A stretch of 64,000 nt of DNA from Bifidobacterium choloepi. GTDB taxonomy: Bacteria > Actinomycetota > Actinomycetes > Actinomycetales > Bifidobacteriaceae. The notes under the pieces are model-generated. The model worked only from the letters and a program-made list of their open reading frames with translations, had not been told where the DNA came from and did no database searches. Both the position numbers and the translations under genes were made by a program. Of this stretch, positions 46,940-56,616 are shown one piece after another; the stretch's first letter is position 1; each line of letters opens with the position of its first letter. Location: contig NZ_VYSG01000001.1 in NCBI RefSeq assembly GCF_010667615.1, forward strand, positions 248,001 to 312,000. The letters run 5' to 3'.

Positions 46940-47097
46940 CGTGCCCTTTCCTGTGGTGGACGAACGTCGAATCGTTCCCAGCATAGTGTACGGTTCGGAA
47001 CCCGGCGGCGCGACCGGGCCGGAGGGCTTCCCCGGCGCCGGGTGCGCCGCATGTCCGTCGGGCGAGTAAGCTTCTCGGCTATACGTGAGGAGAGAAC

Positions 47098-47676
47098 ATG
47101 CAGGAACTCGAGGACAGGATCGTTGCCGAAGGAACCGTGCGACCGGGCGAGGTCGTCAAGGTCGACTCGTTCCTCAACCACCAGTGCGACGTGACGTTGT
47201 TCGACCACATGGGCGCCGAATGGGCTGCCCACTTCGCCGGCCGTCCGGTCAACAAGATCCTGACGATCGAGGCGTCGGGCATCGGCATCGCGTGCGTGGC
47301 CGCGCGCCATTTCGACGACGTGCCGGTCGTGTTCGCGAAGAAGGCGCAGTCGATCAACCTCGACGGCGACCAGTACTGCACGTCGGTGTATTCGTACACA
47401 AAGCAGCAGGCCTATCCGATCATCCTGTCGAAGCGGTTCCTCGGGCCCTCCGACCACGTGCTGATCATCGACGACTTCATGGCCAACGGCAAGGCGATGC
47501 AGGGCCTGCTCGAGCTGTGCGAGGAAGCGCACGCCCATGTCGAGGGCATCGGCATCGCGATCGAGAAGGGCTTCCAGGGTGGCGGCGACGCGCTGCGCGA
47601 CGAGGGCTACGACGTCGACTCGCTCGCCATCATCGACGAGATTCGCGACGACGGCACGCTGGTCTTCCGTCACTGA
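47098..47676 (+). CDS. xpt: Xanthine phosphoribosyltransferase
   Basis: Salvage enzyme of 192 residues that makes XMP from xanthine and PRPP. The N terminus [11 protein letters not shown], the base-recognition segment [20 protein letters not shown] and the PRPP-binding [20 protein letters not shown] (near residue 120) match Xpt. [20 protein letters not shown] is the flexible loop region. The ATG follows GAGGAGAGAAC. A TATACG box at 47080-47085 would start transcription only about 6-10 bp upstream of the ATG, and there is no purine riboswitch in the short leader. It is divergent from pcrA. Confidence 0.95.
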   Translation: MQELEDRIVAEGTVRPGEVVKVDSFLNHQCDVTLFDHMGAEWAAHFAGRPVNKILTIEASGIGIACVAARHFDDVPVVFAKKAQSINLDGDQYCTSVYSYTKQQAYPIILSKRFLGPSDHVLIIDDFMANGKAMQGLLELCEEAHAHVEGIGIAIEKGFQGGGDALRDEGYDVDSLAIIDEIRDDGTLVFRH

Positions 47677-47713
47677 GCCGGAACACCCGCGAATCGTTCC
47701 CATTTTTTCCATT

Positions 47714-47760
47714 CATGACGGAACGGGAGCCTGCCCACGGCAGGCTCCCGTTCCGTCATG
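47714..47760. terminator. Bidirectional terminator between xpt and a membrane protein
   Basis: A perfect 22-bp stem (47714-47735 with 47739-47760) with a 3-nt loop lies between two converging genes with stops at 47676 and 47762. A T run is missing on both sides. Confidence 0.7.
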
Positions 47761-47761
47761 G

Positions 47762-48718
47762 TCAGATCTTCACGTCGTCGTCGGCGCCCTCGAATTTCCT
47801 GATCGCGTAGTCGTCGACGATCCAGCGCACGACGAGGCCGACGACGAGCATGACGGCCAGCGGAATCCAGAAATACGGCGTCTTCAGCGTCGGCAGGCAG
47901 TACAGTGCGAGCGCGGCCCCGACGCCGATGACGATGGCGAGCAGCCCGAGCACGTTGGCCCAGTAACTCAGCTGCTTCTCGGCGATGCGGTCGTAGTTGA
48001 TCCGCTCGTCGCGTCCCTCCTCGTTCTTGCTCAGCTGGTAGATGTTGACGAACCGCATCGCGTGGAAGTTGTACTTGCCGACGTTGACGCGTCCGCCCCA
48101 GTAGTAGCTGTAGAGAATCATCGCCAGTCCGACGGCGATCGACAGGCTTGACAGGCCGCTCGTCACGGCCGTCGGCCACGACTGCGCGAGCAGCACGAGC
48201 AGCGCGTTGACGCCGGCGATGATCGCGGCGCCGGTCGCGAGCCACGCCGCCTGCGAGCGCCGTGCCGCCCTGACCTGCGCGGGCGTGTAGCGGCGCGTGA
48301 TGTGGTTGAAGACGGTGCGGTAGTCGTCGTTGTCCTGGATGGTGAAGTAGAGGATCGCGCCGCCGGCGAACAACGCCAGCATCTCGACGATGAACGATTC
48401 TGGATGGGCCTGTACCGTGGGCAGCTCGACGACGTCGCGGGTGAGCTTGCCGACGAGCTTGTCGATCGCGTCGATGACGACCTGCGTGTCCGCGTTGGAC
48501 CGTTCGGGAACGAGCTTGAGGAAGTCGCCGATCGACAGGCCGCCGAAGATGACGGCGAATCCGGCAGCCATGTACTTCGCGTGCCGTTTCATGTGCCATT
48601 CGTAGCCGTTGACGGGACCGTTCGGTTTCTTCAGCCGCTTGCCGACGATCGTGTCCAGTCCCGCGTCGATCTGGCCTTCCAGCCCGCTGTCCGCCTGTTC
48701 GTCGCTGTCGTTGAGCAC
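47762..48718 (-). CDS. Multi-pass membrane protein, unknown function
   Basis: Protein of 318 residues with a charged N-terminal tail (1-45) and about five to six transmembrane helices, for example AAGFAVIFGGLSIGDFL, IVEMLALFAGGAILYFTI and a final pair near the C terminus (LLAIVIGVGAALALYCL, IPLAVMLVVGLVVRWIV). Between helices 4 and 5 lies a charged loop of about 45 residues. I recognise no domain and see no conserved catalytic pattern. The GTG start follows GGGAGG with good spacing. It is monocistronic by layout, with the SPFH protein upstream 100 bp away. Confidence 0.8.
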   Translation of the reverse strand: MLNDSDEQADSGLEGQIDAGLDTIVGKRLKKPNGPVNGYEWHMKRHAKYMAAGFAVIFGGLSIGDFLKLVPERSNADTQVVIDAIDKLVGKLTRDVVELPTVQAHPESFIVEMLALFAGGAILYFTIQDNDDYRTVFNHITRRYTPAQVRAARRSQAAWLATGAAIIAGVNALLVLLAQSWPTAVTSGLSSLSIAVGLAMILYSYYWGGRVNVGKYNFHAMRFVNIYQLSKNEEGRDERINYDRIAEKQLSYWANVLGLLAIVIGVGAALALYCLPTLKTPYFWIPLAVMLVVGLVVRWIVDDYAIRKFEGADDDVKI

Positions 48719-48818
48719 GATTCCTCCCTGTCTGCCCGTTCAGCCCCGACTATAGGCGGAAGCGTCCGCGCTGAGCCGACAGCGAGAGGAGCGGGCGCGG
48801 GAGAAACGAGTTGGGCGC

Positions 48819-49724
48819 CTACTGCTTCTTCGGCGACGAGGAGGCGGCGGCGAGCATCTGGTCGAACATCGAGCTCGTCTCGCGGAAGTCGCTCGGCAGC
48901 ACGACCGTCGACGACTTGCCGTGCGAGGCGAACTCCCCCATCATGTCGGTCCACTGCGTGAAGGCGAACAGTTCGTTGGCTTCCCGCGGCGTGACGCCGG
49001 CTTCCTGGATGGTCGCCAGCGAGTCCTTGATGCCCTCGGCGATCGCCTTGCGCTGCTCGGCGATGCCGCGGCCGGCTTCCTTCATCGCGTCCGCCTTCGC
49101 CGTCGCCTCGGTGACGACGCGGATCTTCTCGGCGTCGGCCCGGGACTTCGTGGCGACCTTCTCGCGTTCGGCGGCGTTGATCGCGTTCATCGCGTTCTCG
49201 ACGTCGGTGGGCAGGCCGATCGACTGGATGAGCGTGCCGACGACGACGTAGCCATACTGGATCATGTGGTCGGCGACCTTGCGGCGCACGCTCTCGGCGA
49301 TCGCGTCCTTCTCGTCGAAGACGGAGTCGAGGTCGAACTGCGGAATCGTGGACCGCAGCGCGTCGACGATGTAGCTCTTCATCTGCTCGAACGGATTCTG
49401 CAACGCGTAGAAGCTGCGGTAGATGCCGGCGTCGCCGTCTTCGGTGGAGACACGGAACTGCACGGCGACCGTCATCTTGATCGTCACGTTGTCCTTCGTC
49501 TTCGCGGACATCTCGAACATGTCCTGTAGCGTGCGCAGGTCGACATGCTGGCGGATGACGTCCATGACGGGCACCTTCATGTGGATGCCGGCGGGCACGA
49601 TGCGCCTGAACCGGCCGAATCGCTCGATGATGGCGACGGTCTGCTGCTGGACGACGAAAATCGACGACGCCAGCAGCCACACGACCAGCAGGACGACAAT
49701 GACGGCAATGACCAGCGCAACCAT
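48819..49724 (-). CDS. SPFH/band 7 (stomatin-like) membrane protein
   Basis: Stomatin/prohibitin-family protein, 301 residues. One N-terminal helix (VALVIAVIVVLLVVWLLASS) is followed by the band 7 domain: VVQQQTVAIIERFGRFRRI and MTVAVQFRVSTEDGDAG. A long coiled-coil stretch (NAINAAEREKVATKSRADAE) ends in an Ala/Ser-rich tail. Such proteins form membrane rings that organise microdomains or protect proteases. The ATG follows GGGGAG. No NfeD-like partner gene was found next to it; the nearest genes are an unknown membrane protein and a DJ-1/PfpI protein. Confidence 0.9.
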   Translation of the reverse strand: MVALVIAVIVVLLVVWLLASSIFVVQQQTVAIIERFGRFRRIVPAGIHMKVPVMDVIRQHVDLRTLQDMFEMSAKTKDNVTIKMTVAVQFRVSTEDGDAGIYRSFYALQNPFEQMKSYIVDALRSTIPQFDLDSVFDEKDAIAESVRRKVADHMIQYGYVVVGTLIQSIGLPTDVENAMNAINAAEREKVATKSRADAEKIRVVTEATAKADAMKEAGRGIAEQRKAIAEGIKDSLATIQEAGVTPREANELFAFTQWTDMMGEFASHGKSSTVVLPSDFRETSSMFDQMLAAASSSPKKQ

Positions 49725-49871
49725 GGGTGTTCTCCCCTCTCGAAAGCGGCGACGGCAACGGACAGGCGGGTCCTCCGCTGCGGAACTTCGTTCGTTCCGG
49801 TCGCTCGATTTCCCACACTAGCGCCGCCGGGCGCCGCCTCCGTCGACATTCTCGGGAGCCGAGACCGCCTG

Positions 49872-50558
49872 CTACAGCAGCTTGAGGACCTCGCGGGCGA
49901 CGTGGGCGGCGGACTGCGGGTTCTGGCCGGTCACCAGGCGCGCGTCGGCGTCGACGACGACATGGTCGGTGTACGGGTCGCCTTCGGAATAGTTCGCGCC
50001 GGCCTGCCTGAGGGCATCCTCGGCGAGGAACGGCACGGCCTTGGTCAGGCCGTTGAGTTCCTCCTCGCGGTCGCTGAAGCCGGCAACGTCGAGGCCCTCG
50101 ACGAACGGCGAACCGTCCGGCTTCCTCATCGCGAGCAGCCCGACGACGCCGTGGCAGACGCCGGCGACGACGCCGCCGCGCTGGTGGATGGACTCGGCGA
50201 CGGCGGCGATCTCCTCGTCGTGCGGCAGGTCCCACATCACGCCGTGGCCGCCGGCGTAGTAGATGACGTCGTAGTCGTCCGGATCGATTTCGGACGGGGC
50301 GAACGAGTCGGCCAGGTAGCGTTCGCGGAAGCCGGCGTCGCGGTAGTGCCGCCAGCAGGCGTCGTCCATCGCGTCGGCGGCGAGGCTGCCCGGATCGACC
50401 GGCACGTAGCCGCCCCTCGGGCTCACGTAGTCGACGGCGACGCCGTTGAGCTGCATTGCATCGTGGAAATGAACGGCTTCGGACAGCCACACGCCGGTCG
50501 CCCGGTCGATCGTGTCGAAGGCAGCGGTGGAAGTGACGACAATCAGTGCTCGCGTCAT
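49872..50558 (-). CDS. DJ-1/PfpI-family protein (Hsp31-like)
   Basis: Class I glutaminase-fold protein, 228 residues. The nucleophile elbow AGVCHGVVGLLAMRK carries Cys near residue 135 with the typical following His, and the segment YYAGGHGVMWDLPHD near 100 matches the Hsp31/YedU subfamily. Members are deglycases, glyoxalase III enzymes or chaperones. An acidic residue before the elbow (near SEIDPDDYD) could complete the site. The ATG follows AAAGGA with 8-nt spacing. No obvious operon. Confidence 0.88.
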   Translation of the reverse strand: MTRALIVVTSTAAFDTIDRATGVWLSEAVHFHDAMQLNGVAVDYVSPRGGYVPVDPGSLAADAMDDACWRHYRDAGFRERYLADSFAPSEIDPDDYDVIYYAGGHGVMWDLPHDEEIAAVAESIHQRGGVVAGVCHGVVGLLAMRKPDGSPFVEGLDVAGFSDREEELNGLTKAVPFLAEDALRQAGANYSEGDPYTDHVVVDADARLVTGQNPQSAAHVAREVLKLL

Positions 50559-50845
50559 GAAAAAATCCTTTCGTCGCGGAAACGCTCCCGCCAGCGCAAC
50601 GGGCGGGAGAATCGTCCACTCATTGTAGGAACGATGCTCCGGCCCGTGGTGAGCCGAAAGAATAACGGGCGCCTCCTCCGGCATTTCTTCCGTGGATGTC
50701 GGAACAACGATGCCGGAATGTCAGTCGAGGTCGCCGCGCACGAGGCAGACGGCGCCGTGGGCGGCGACGCAGTGCGCGCTGGCTGGTCTTGTCGATGTTG
50801 TTCATGTGATTCGCCATGGCTTCCGGGCCGGTAATGGGCGGGTGG

Positions 50846-51538
50846 CTACGCGACGGGCGCCAGGCCGGGGACGTAGGAGAAGATGCAGGCGACGGCGAAC
50901 AGGACCATCAGGACGGCGAAGACGACGTTCGCGGTGACCGGCTTCATGTGCATGAAGATGCGGCAGATGACCGGATAGAACAGCCAGACGTAGGCGACGG
51001 CGAGCAGGCCGATGAAGAAGTCGTTGACAATCCATCCCTGGCCCAGGATGTTGCCCGGCAGCACCGAGTTGTCCCAGTACGGATAGATGCCGTACTGGTC
51101 GGGCTGGTTGATGATCAGGCCGATGCCGGTTTCCAGCACGGCGGCGAGCAGGAACGCGATGACGAACGTTTCCAGCAGCGCGCCCCAGTTCGTCTTGCGG
51201 CGCCGGACGATCCATTCCTTGAGCGGCTCGATGACAAGCGTCATGACGACGGCGCCGATGCCGTACACCCAGTACGGGAAATACCACGGGTCGTGCCAGA
51301 CGGCATAGTCGTCGGCGACGATGCCGAAGAAATGGTTCATCATCGTGCAGTACGGCAGCTCGCACCAGTGGCCGACGATGCTGAAATAGCACAGGCAGAT
51401 GATCAGCGTGCGCCAGAAAAACCACGTGCGTGGCCGGAAATAGCCGAGTTCGTCGCGCCGGACCGTGCCGTGCAGCGATTCGCGGTTTCCGTCGCGCGGC
51501 TCCCCGGCGTCCCGCCGCCTGTTGTGTTCACGACTCAT
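50846..51538 (-). CDS. Multi-pass membrane protein, possibly CmpB-like permease
   Basis: Protein of 230 residues with about five hydrophobic helices (TWFFWRTLIICLCYFSIV, YWVYGIGAVVMTLVIEPL, LETFVIAFLLAAVLETGI, FFIGLLAVAYVWLFYPVI and a final one). The YGIGAVVMTLVIEPLKEWIV segment is reminiscent of the putative ABC-transporter type IV (CmpB) family, but this is a weak match by eye. Numerous aromatic residues and a Cys-containing loop (GHWCELPYCTM) are notable. The ATG lacks a good ribosome-binding site, and an extension to a GTG 19 codons upstream is possible. Confidence 0.65.
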   Translation of the reverse strand: MSREHNRRRDAGEPRDGNRESLHGTVRRDELGYFRPRTWFFWRTLIICLCYFSIVGHWCELPYCTMMNHFFGIVADDYAVWHDPWYFPYWVYGIGAVVMTLVIEPLKEWIVRRRKTNWGALLETFVIAFLLAAVLETGIGLIINQPDQYGIYPYWDNSVLPGNILGQGWIVNDFFIGLLAVAYVWLFYPVICRIFMHMKPVTANVVFAVLMVLFAVACIFSYVPGLAPVA

Positions 51539-51646
51539 CTGCGCGCTCGCCCGCCTTCCAATGGTGCCTGTCCCCTGCAGCCTCACCCTACCCATTCGGC
51601 GACCGGTGGGCCGAGAGAAAAACCGGCGGCGCGGCCGGCGCGGACG

Positions 51647-52012
51647 TCAGGCGCGCACGACGGTGTTGACGAGGCCGGAGACGATCGTCAGGATCAGCGA
51701 GCCGATCACCGACCACCAGAAGCCGCCGATGACGACGCCCATGCCGAAGATCGTGAACGCGAGCCAGCTGGCCAGCTCCATGAACAGCCAGTTGATGACG
51801 AGCGCGAACAGGCCGAACGTCAGGATCGAGAACGGCATCGCGAGCAGCTGGACGACGGGCTTGAGCGACGCGTTGAGTAGCGCCATGAACAGTGCCCAGA
51901 TCGCGACGCCGAGGATGGCCGGGTGGCCGACGGCCGTCATGCCCGGCAGCAGCGCCACCATGACGGCGGCGGCGAATGTCATGATTGCCCAGCGGGCCAG
52001 GAAACTTGCCAT
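51647..52012 (-). CDS. YvlD/phage holin-family membrane protein
   Basis: Small protein of 121 residues with about four hydrophobic helices, resembling the PF04020 (YvlD) group, which is annotated as 'phage holin family' but occurs in bacterial chromosomes far from prophages. The typical core NASLKPVVQLLAMPFSILTF and VINWLFMELASWL is present. There are no other phage genes nearby, so an envelope-stress or general membrane role is more likely. Start ATG at 52010-52012. Confidence 0.82.
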   Translation of the reverse strand: MASFLARWAIMTFAAAVMVALLPGMTAVGHPAILGVAIWALFMALLNASLKPVVQLLAMPFSILTFGLFALVINWLFMELASWLAFTIFGMGVVIGGFWWSVIGSLILTIVSGLVNTVVRA

Positions 52013-52525
52013 GGCCCCGATTATGCCAGAGCAATCCCGTGCTTCGCCCCGGAAAGAACGGCCGGCGGCGGCCCGTTCACTGTTTTTTCACGATTTCTCC
52101 CGGGATATCCCGACGCTTGCCGCCGTCTTTGCCGGCTTTCCGGTCACGAAGATACGCCATCGGAGCCGGCACGATTTGGTTCCGTTTCCGGTTTCGCCGA
52201 CGACGAAGCGAAACATGACAGCGCGGCGGCGACTCACCATTTCGGCCAGCGAGGCCGGTCGGTGACGACGATGTTCCGGACGGGAACCGCTGTCGGCACC
52301 CCGGCAGCCCAGTACGCAAGCGCCGGACAGGTGCCGACGCCGGGCCGCCAAATCGACCGTTTTTCGCGGACGATAATCCGCGACGTCACGGCACGGCGCC
52401 GTTTCCCACCGGGGAAACCGCACCGGAACGCCGCGATGGCATCCATAACCTTCCGATCAGGGCGGTCCGTAGCAATGGTCGCCGGCAACGACGCCGGAAC
52501 CGGCCGGACCGCGGGAAGGATTGCC
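52013..52525. other. Gene-free region
   Basis: This 513-bp divergent region between the YvlD-type gene and the 490-residue protein has only short frames with no start signals. A few small hairpins occur (GTTTCCC/GGGAAAC near 52408 and GCGGA/TCCGC near 52366). No promoter is clearly recognisable. Confidence 0.5.
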
Positions 52526-53998
52526 ATGTCGCTCGCCATCGTCGTCATCCGCATGCACCGCGCCAGCGTCGTCAACGATCCGGCGCTCGACGGCGCCGTC
52601 GCCCTGCTCGGCTATCTCGGACCGTCCGGACTGATGGACTTCGTCGCCGAACGCTACGGCCACCCCGTCCGGCCGCGTCGCCGGCTTCCCGGGCCGCCGG
52701 CGGCAGCGCCCGTCGCCCCGTCGACGCCGGTCGACGACGTCGTCGCCGGCACGGCCAACGCCACCGGATCGCTGCGCACGGCGCTCGACCCGTCGATCAC
52801 GCGTTCCGGACTGCTCGTCGACTACGACCACCTGACCGTGCTGGCGTTCGGCGACCGGTGCCTGCGGCACGACTACAACGCCGTCGCCGTTGCCATGGAA
52901 CTGCTGTTCATCGCCTGGGCCGGATGGCATGTCGAATGGTCGCGCGGCGGTCCGGCCGGCTTCGCCGACTACCTGCGCCGGCATCAGCCCGACCTCTACG
53001 CCGGCTACCTGTCCGCGCGCGTGGCCGGCCTGTCCTTCGCCGGCGTTTCCGGCGACAACCGGGACCTCGTCATGCCGATGCTCGTGCGGTCCGCCGCCAA
53101 TCCGTCGGTCGTCCCGCTGACCGAATACCCGTTCCGCACGCCATCCGACGGCACGCCGCCGTGGTCTGCGGCGCTCTCGCAGGTCACGTCCTGCATGGAC
53201 ACCGCCACCGCGCCGCCGCCGTTGCGGCACCGGGCACGCCGCGGATTGCTGACGGTGCGCAGGGACGGCCAGCTCTATGCGTTCCCGACGCCGTTCTCGT
53301 CGTCCGTCGAGACGCTCGAGCACCGCCGCGCGCTGCTCGCCGCGGTCGACGGACTCGATCCCGCCGACGTGGCCCCGACGACGGGCTGCCATCTCGCGGC
53401 GCCGCAGTGTCCCGCCATCCGCCTCGACGCCAGGCCCTGTTCCACGTTGTCGCCGCTCTCGTTCCTCGGCGAGCATACGCAATTCGCCGTCGGGGATTTC
53501 GAGCACGAGGTGCTGCGCGGCACCGCCCGGTACTCGGCCGCCGTGCCGGGCGGCTACGCCGACCGCGACGCCTACTTTCCGTCGAACGGCGTCGATGTCG
53601 ACTGGGACGCCCGGGTCCTGTCCTACTGGGGCCTGGCCGACACCGACCGGACGGCCGATCTCCAGCGGATCTACGGGCGGCAGTGGACACTCGTCTACCG
53701 CGGCATCGACTACCAGTCGCAGCTTGTAGCGGCCGCGCGCACGGCCAGGGACGCGGGCGACGACACGGCGCAGGTGTCATTCTCGCTGACCGTCGGTCCC
53801 GAAGAAGGCTATTTTCCCGTGCTGCGCGGCGTCGTGCGCCAAGAGGCCGCGCAGCTGCACCGCTTGTCCGGCGCGATCGCCGACCCGCTGCCGGTCTTCG
53901 ACGGCCTCGTCGCCGCCTATCACCGCCTTGTCGGCGGCGTTCACCTGCTCCCCCACCTCATCGGCCAGTTCGGCATGTCGCAGCCCGATGTCCCCTGA
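52526..53998 (+). CDS. Unidentified cytoplasmic protein
   Basis: A protein of 490 residues that I do not recognise. It has good coding character and a start ATG with GGAAGGA 6 nt upstream. There is no signal peptide or transmembrane helix; a Pro/Ala-rich linker occupies about residues 45-72. Notable segments are VDYDHLTVLAFGDRCLRHDY near residue 100, HVEWSRGGPAGFADYLRRH near 133, PLTEYPFRTPSDGTPPW near 195 and TLVYRGIDYQSQLVAAART near 390. Eight or more Cys residues are scattered and mostly unpaired by position. It is monocistronic and converges on xfp with a shared hairpin. Base composition is like that of its neighbours, so recent transfer is not indicated. Confidence 0.7.
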   Translation: MSLAIVVIRMHRASVVNDPALDGAVALLGYLGPSGLMDFVAERYGHPVRPRRRLPGPPAAAPVAPSTPVDDVVAGTANATGSLRTALDPSITRSGLLVDYDHLTVLAFGDRCLRHDYNAVAVAMELLFIAWAGWHVEWSRGGPAGFADYLRRHQPDLYAGYLSARVAGLSFAGVSGDNRDLVMPMLVRSAANPSVVPLTEYPFRTPSDGTPPWSAALSQVTSCMDTATAPPPLRHRARRGLLTVRRDGQLYAFPTPFSSSVETLEHRRALLAAVDGLDPADVAPTTGCHLAAPQCPAIRLDARPCSTLSPLSFLGEHTQFAVGDFEHEVLRGTARYSAAVPGGYADRDAYFPSNGVDVDWDARVLSYWGLADTDRTADLQRIYGRQWTLVYRGIDYQSQLVAAARTARDAGDDTAQVSFSLTVGPEEGYFPVLRGVVRQEAAQLHRLSGAIADPLPVFDGLVAAYHRLVGGVHLLPHLIGQFGMSQPDVP

Positions 53999-54031
53999 AG
54001 AGTCGCATGAATGCGAGCATGAATATGAACA

Positions 54032-54075
54032 TGCGGGTGGGCCCCGCCGGATTTTTCCGGCGGGGCCCACCCGCA
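54032..54075. terminator. Bidirectional terminator between unknown gene and xfp
   Basis: GCGGGTGGGCCCCGCCGGA (54033-54051) pairs perfectly with 54056-54074, plus one more T-A pair outside, around a TTTT loop. It lies between two converging stops (53998 and 54136). Confidence 0.85.
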
Positions 54076-54135
54076 CGTCCGTGCAGACCCCGGCAGGTGC
54101 GGACTGGCCGCGCCTACCGGAAGGTCAGGCGATCA

Positions 54136-56616
54136 TCACTCGTTGTCGCCAGCGGTGGCGGCGGTGGCGGTGACGGCGCCCGGCTTGTCGGTCTTGACGC
54201 CCGGGTACACCCAGTCGGTGTAGTCCGGGATGTCGTAGCCGTTGTCGACCGCGAAGTTGTAGGCCTCGACGCGGAAGTCTTCCAGCTTCTTGATCTCGTC
54301 AGCGTACTTGTCGGCGTCGATCGTGCGGAGGGCCGTGGCGGTCAGCTCGTAGCGATCGATGTCGTTGACGCGGACCATGTCGTACGGCGTGGTCGTGGAG
54401 CCCTGCTCCTTGTAGCCGACAACGTTGAAGTTGTCGTGGTTCGGGCGATCGTAGATCAGGCCGCGAACGTCATGGGCGTAGGAGTGGTACGCGAACAGGA
54501 CCGGCTTGTCCTCGGTGAAGAGCTCGGCGAACTCCTCGTCGGACAGGGCCTCGTCGTTCTCCTTGGCGGACTGCAGCTTGAGCAGATCGGCCACGTTGAC
54601 GACCTTGAACTTCACGCCAAGCTGGTTCAGCTTGTCGGAAGCGGCCATGATCTCCTGCGTCGGGACATCGCCGGCGGCGGCGAGGACGATATCGACGTCC
54701 TCGTTCTTGTCGACGTTGGAAGCCCACTTCCACTCGATGGCGCCCTTGGCGACCTCTTCGCGGGCCTCGTCCAGCGTGACCCACGTGGCGGCCGGCTGCT
54801 TGCCGGCGATGATCGCGTTGATCGCGTTCGTCGACTTGTAGCACTTCTCGGCGATGGCGAGCAGCAGGTTGGAGTCGGCGCCGAAGTAGATGTTCACGAC
54901 GTGGTCGTTGTTGAACGTCTTGTTCAGCAGGACGGAGGTGACACCCGGATCCTGGTGCGAGAAGCCGTTGTGGTCCTGACGCCAGACGTGCGAGGTGACC
55001 AGCAGGTTCATCGACGAGATCGGCTTGCGCCACGGGATCTCGCGGACGGTGGCCTCGAGCCACTTGGCGTGCTGGTTCAGCATCGAGTCGATGACGTGGA
55101 CGAAGGACTCGTAGGAGCTCCAGATGCCGTGACGGCCGGTGAGCAGGTAGGCCTCGAGGAAGCCCTCGCACTGGTGCTCGGAGAGCTGCTCGGTGACCTG
55201 GCCGGTGACGGCCATGTGCTCGTCGACGAGGTCGCGGGACAGGTAGCCGTTGTCCCACTGCTTGTTGGTGACCTCGTAGGAAGCCTGCAGACGGTTCGAC
55301 GCGGTCTCGTCCGGTCCGAAGATGCGGAACGAATCCGGGTTGTTCTTGATGATGTCGCGGGTGTAGACACCGAGGCGACGGGTGGCCTCGAGCTGGCCCC
55401 AGCCGTGGCCGAACTCCTTGACTTCCTTGACCTCGTAGTCGTCGAGGTTCGGCAGGTCGAGCTCCTGGCGGATGACGCCGCCGTTGGCGTTCGGGTTGGC
55501 GCCGATGCGCAGCTCGCCCTTCGGCATGAACGCGGTGACGTCTTCCTTGACGGAGCCGTCGGCGTTGAAGAGCTCTTCCGGCTTGTAGGAAGCCATCCAG
55601 TTCTTCAGGATGTTGAAGTGCTCGACGGTGTCGCGGGCGGAGGCCAGCGGGACCTGGTGGGCACGCCAGGAGCCCTCGGTCTTCTTGCCGTCGATGAACT
55701 TCGGGCAGGTCCAGCCCTTCGGGGTGCGGAAGATCAGCATCGGGTAGAACGGACGCGTGGTGTCGTCGGTGTTCGCGGCGGCCTTGATGTCGCAGATCTC
55801 GTCGAAGATCGTCTCGAACAGGTCGGCGAAGCGACGGTGGATCGACATGTGATCCTCGTCGTCGAAGCCGGCGACGAACTCGTACGGGTGGTAGCCCAGG
55901 CCGCGGAAGAAGTCGTGCAGCTCCTCGTCGGAGATGCGGGCGAGGATCGTCGGGTTGGCGATCTTGTAGCCGTTGAGGTGCAGGATCGGCAGGACGATGC
56001 CGTCGGTGCGCGGGTTGACGAGCTTGTTGGACTGCCAGCCGGTGGCCAGCGGGCCGGTCTCGGCTTCGCCGTCGCCGACGATGCACGGGACGAACAGGCT
56101 CGGGTTGTTCATGACGGCGCCGTAGGCGTGCGACAGCGCATAGCCCAGCTCGCCACCCTCGTGGATCGAGCCCGGGGTCTCCGGAGCGAAGTGGGACGGG
56201 ATGCCGCCCGGGTAGGAGAACTGGCGGAAGAACTTCTGCAGGCCAGCCTCGTCCTTCGTGATGTTCGGGTAGTACTCGGTGTAGGTGCCGTCGAGGTAGG
56301 ACTGGGCGGTACCGGCCGGGCCGCCGTGGCCCGGGCCCATGATGAAGACGGTGTTCTGCTGGTGGTCCGCGATCAGGCGGTTGATGTGGGCAAGAAGGAA
56401 GTTCAGGCCCGGGGTGGTGCCCCAGTGACCGACAAGGCGGTGCTTCACGTCGTCGCGAGTGAAGGGCTCCTTCATCAGCGGGTTGCTACGCAGGTAGATC
56501 TGGCCAATGGACATGTAGTTGGACGCACGCCAGTACTTGTCCATTCCTTCGATAGCTTCCTCGGAAACAGCGCGGTTGAGCTTCTTCCAGGGGGTGCCAA
56601 TAACAGGACTTGTCAT
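54136..56616 (-). CDS. xfp: Xylulose-5-P/fructose-6-P phosphoketolase
   Basis: Central enzyme of the bifid shunt: thiamine-diphosphate-dependent cleavage of fructose-6-P or xylulose-5-P to acetyl-P and erythrose-4-P or glyceraldehyde-3-P. Its 826 residues match the bifidobacterial enzyme's usual length. N-terminal [35 protein letters not shown] and the thiamine-binding [18 protein letters not shown] (near 180) are visible. The C-terminal part has [19 protein letters not shown] and [20 protein letters not shown]. Codon use is highly biased, as expected for a very abundant protein. The start ATG has AGGAG 5 nt upstream, with a second AGGAG and a hairpin before it. Confidence 0.98.
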   Translation of the reverse strand: MTSPVIGTPWKKLNRAVSEEAIEGMDKYWRASNYMSIGQIYLRSNPLMKEPFTRDDVKHRLVGHWGTTPGLNFLLAHINRLIADHQQNTVFIMGPGHGGPAGTAQSYLDGTYTEYYPNITKDEAGLQKFFRQFSYPGGIPSHFAPETPGSIHEGGELGYALSHAYGAVMNNPSLFVPCIVGDGEAETGPLATGWQSNKLVNPRTDGIVLPILHLNGYKIANPTILARISDEELHDFFRGLGYHPYEFVAGFDDEDHMSIHRRFADLFETIFDEICDIKAAANTDDTTRPFYPMLIFRTPKGWTCPKFIDGKKTEGSWRAHQVPLASARDTVEHFNILKNWMASYKPEELFNADGSVKEDVTAFMPKGELRIGANPNANGGVIRQELDLPNLDDYEVKEVKEFGHGWGQLEATRRLGVYTRDIIKNNPDSFRIFGPDETASNRLQASYEVTNKQWDNGYLSRDLVDEHMAVTGQVTEQLSEHQCEGFLEAYLLTGRHGIWSSYESFVHVIDSMLNQHAKWLEATVREIPWRKPISSMNLLVTSHVWRQDHNGFSHQDPGVTSVLLNKTFNNDHVVNIYFGADSNLLLAIAEKCYKSTNAINAIIAGKQPAATWVTLDEAREEVAKGAIEWKWASNVDKNEDVDIVLAAAGDVPTQEIMAASDKLNQLGVKFKVVNVADLLKLQSAKENDEALSDEEFAELFTEDKPVLFAYHSYAHDVRGLIYDRPNHDNFNVVGYKEQGSTTTPYDMVRVNDIDRYELTATALRTIDADKYADEIKKLEDFRVEAYNFAVDNGYDIPDYTDWVYPGVKTDKPGAVTATAATAGDNE

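Noticed and set aside
50619-50845. Small gene between the DJ-1 protein and the CmpB-like protein
   Set aside because: A minus-strand frame starting MANHMNNIDKTSQ degenerates into an Arg-rich shadow, and a second frame reads VAAHGAVCLVRGDLD but has no start. Possibly a gene remnant, but too weak to list.
51647-52012. Prophage remnant because of a holin-family gene
   Set aside because: This holin-like family is common in chromosomes and no other phage gene is present.
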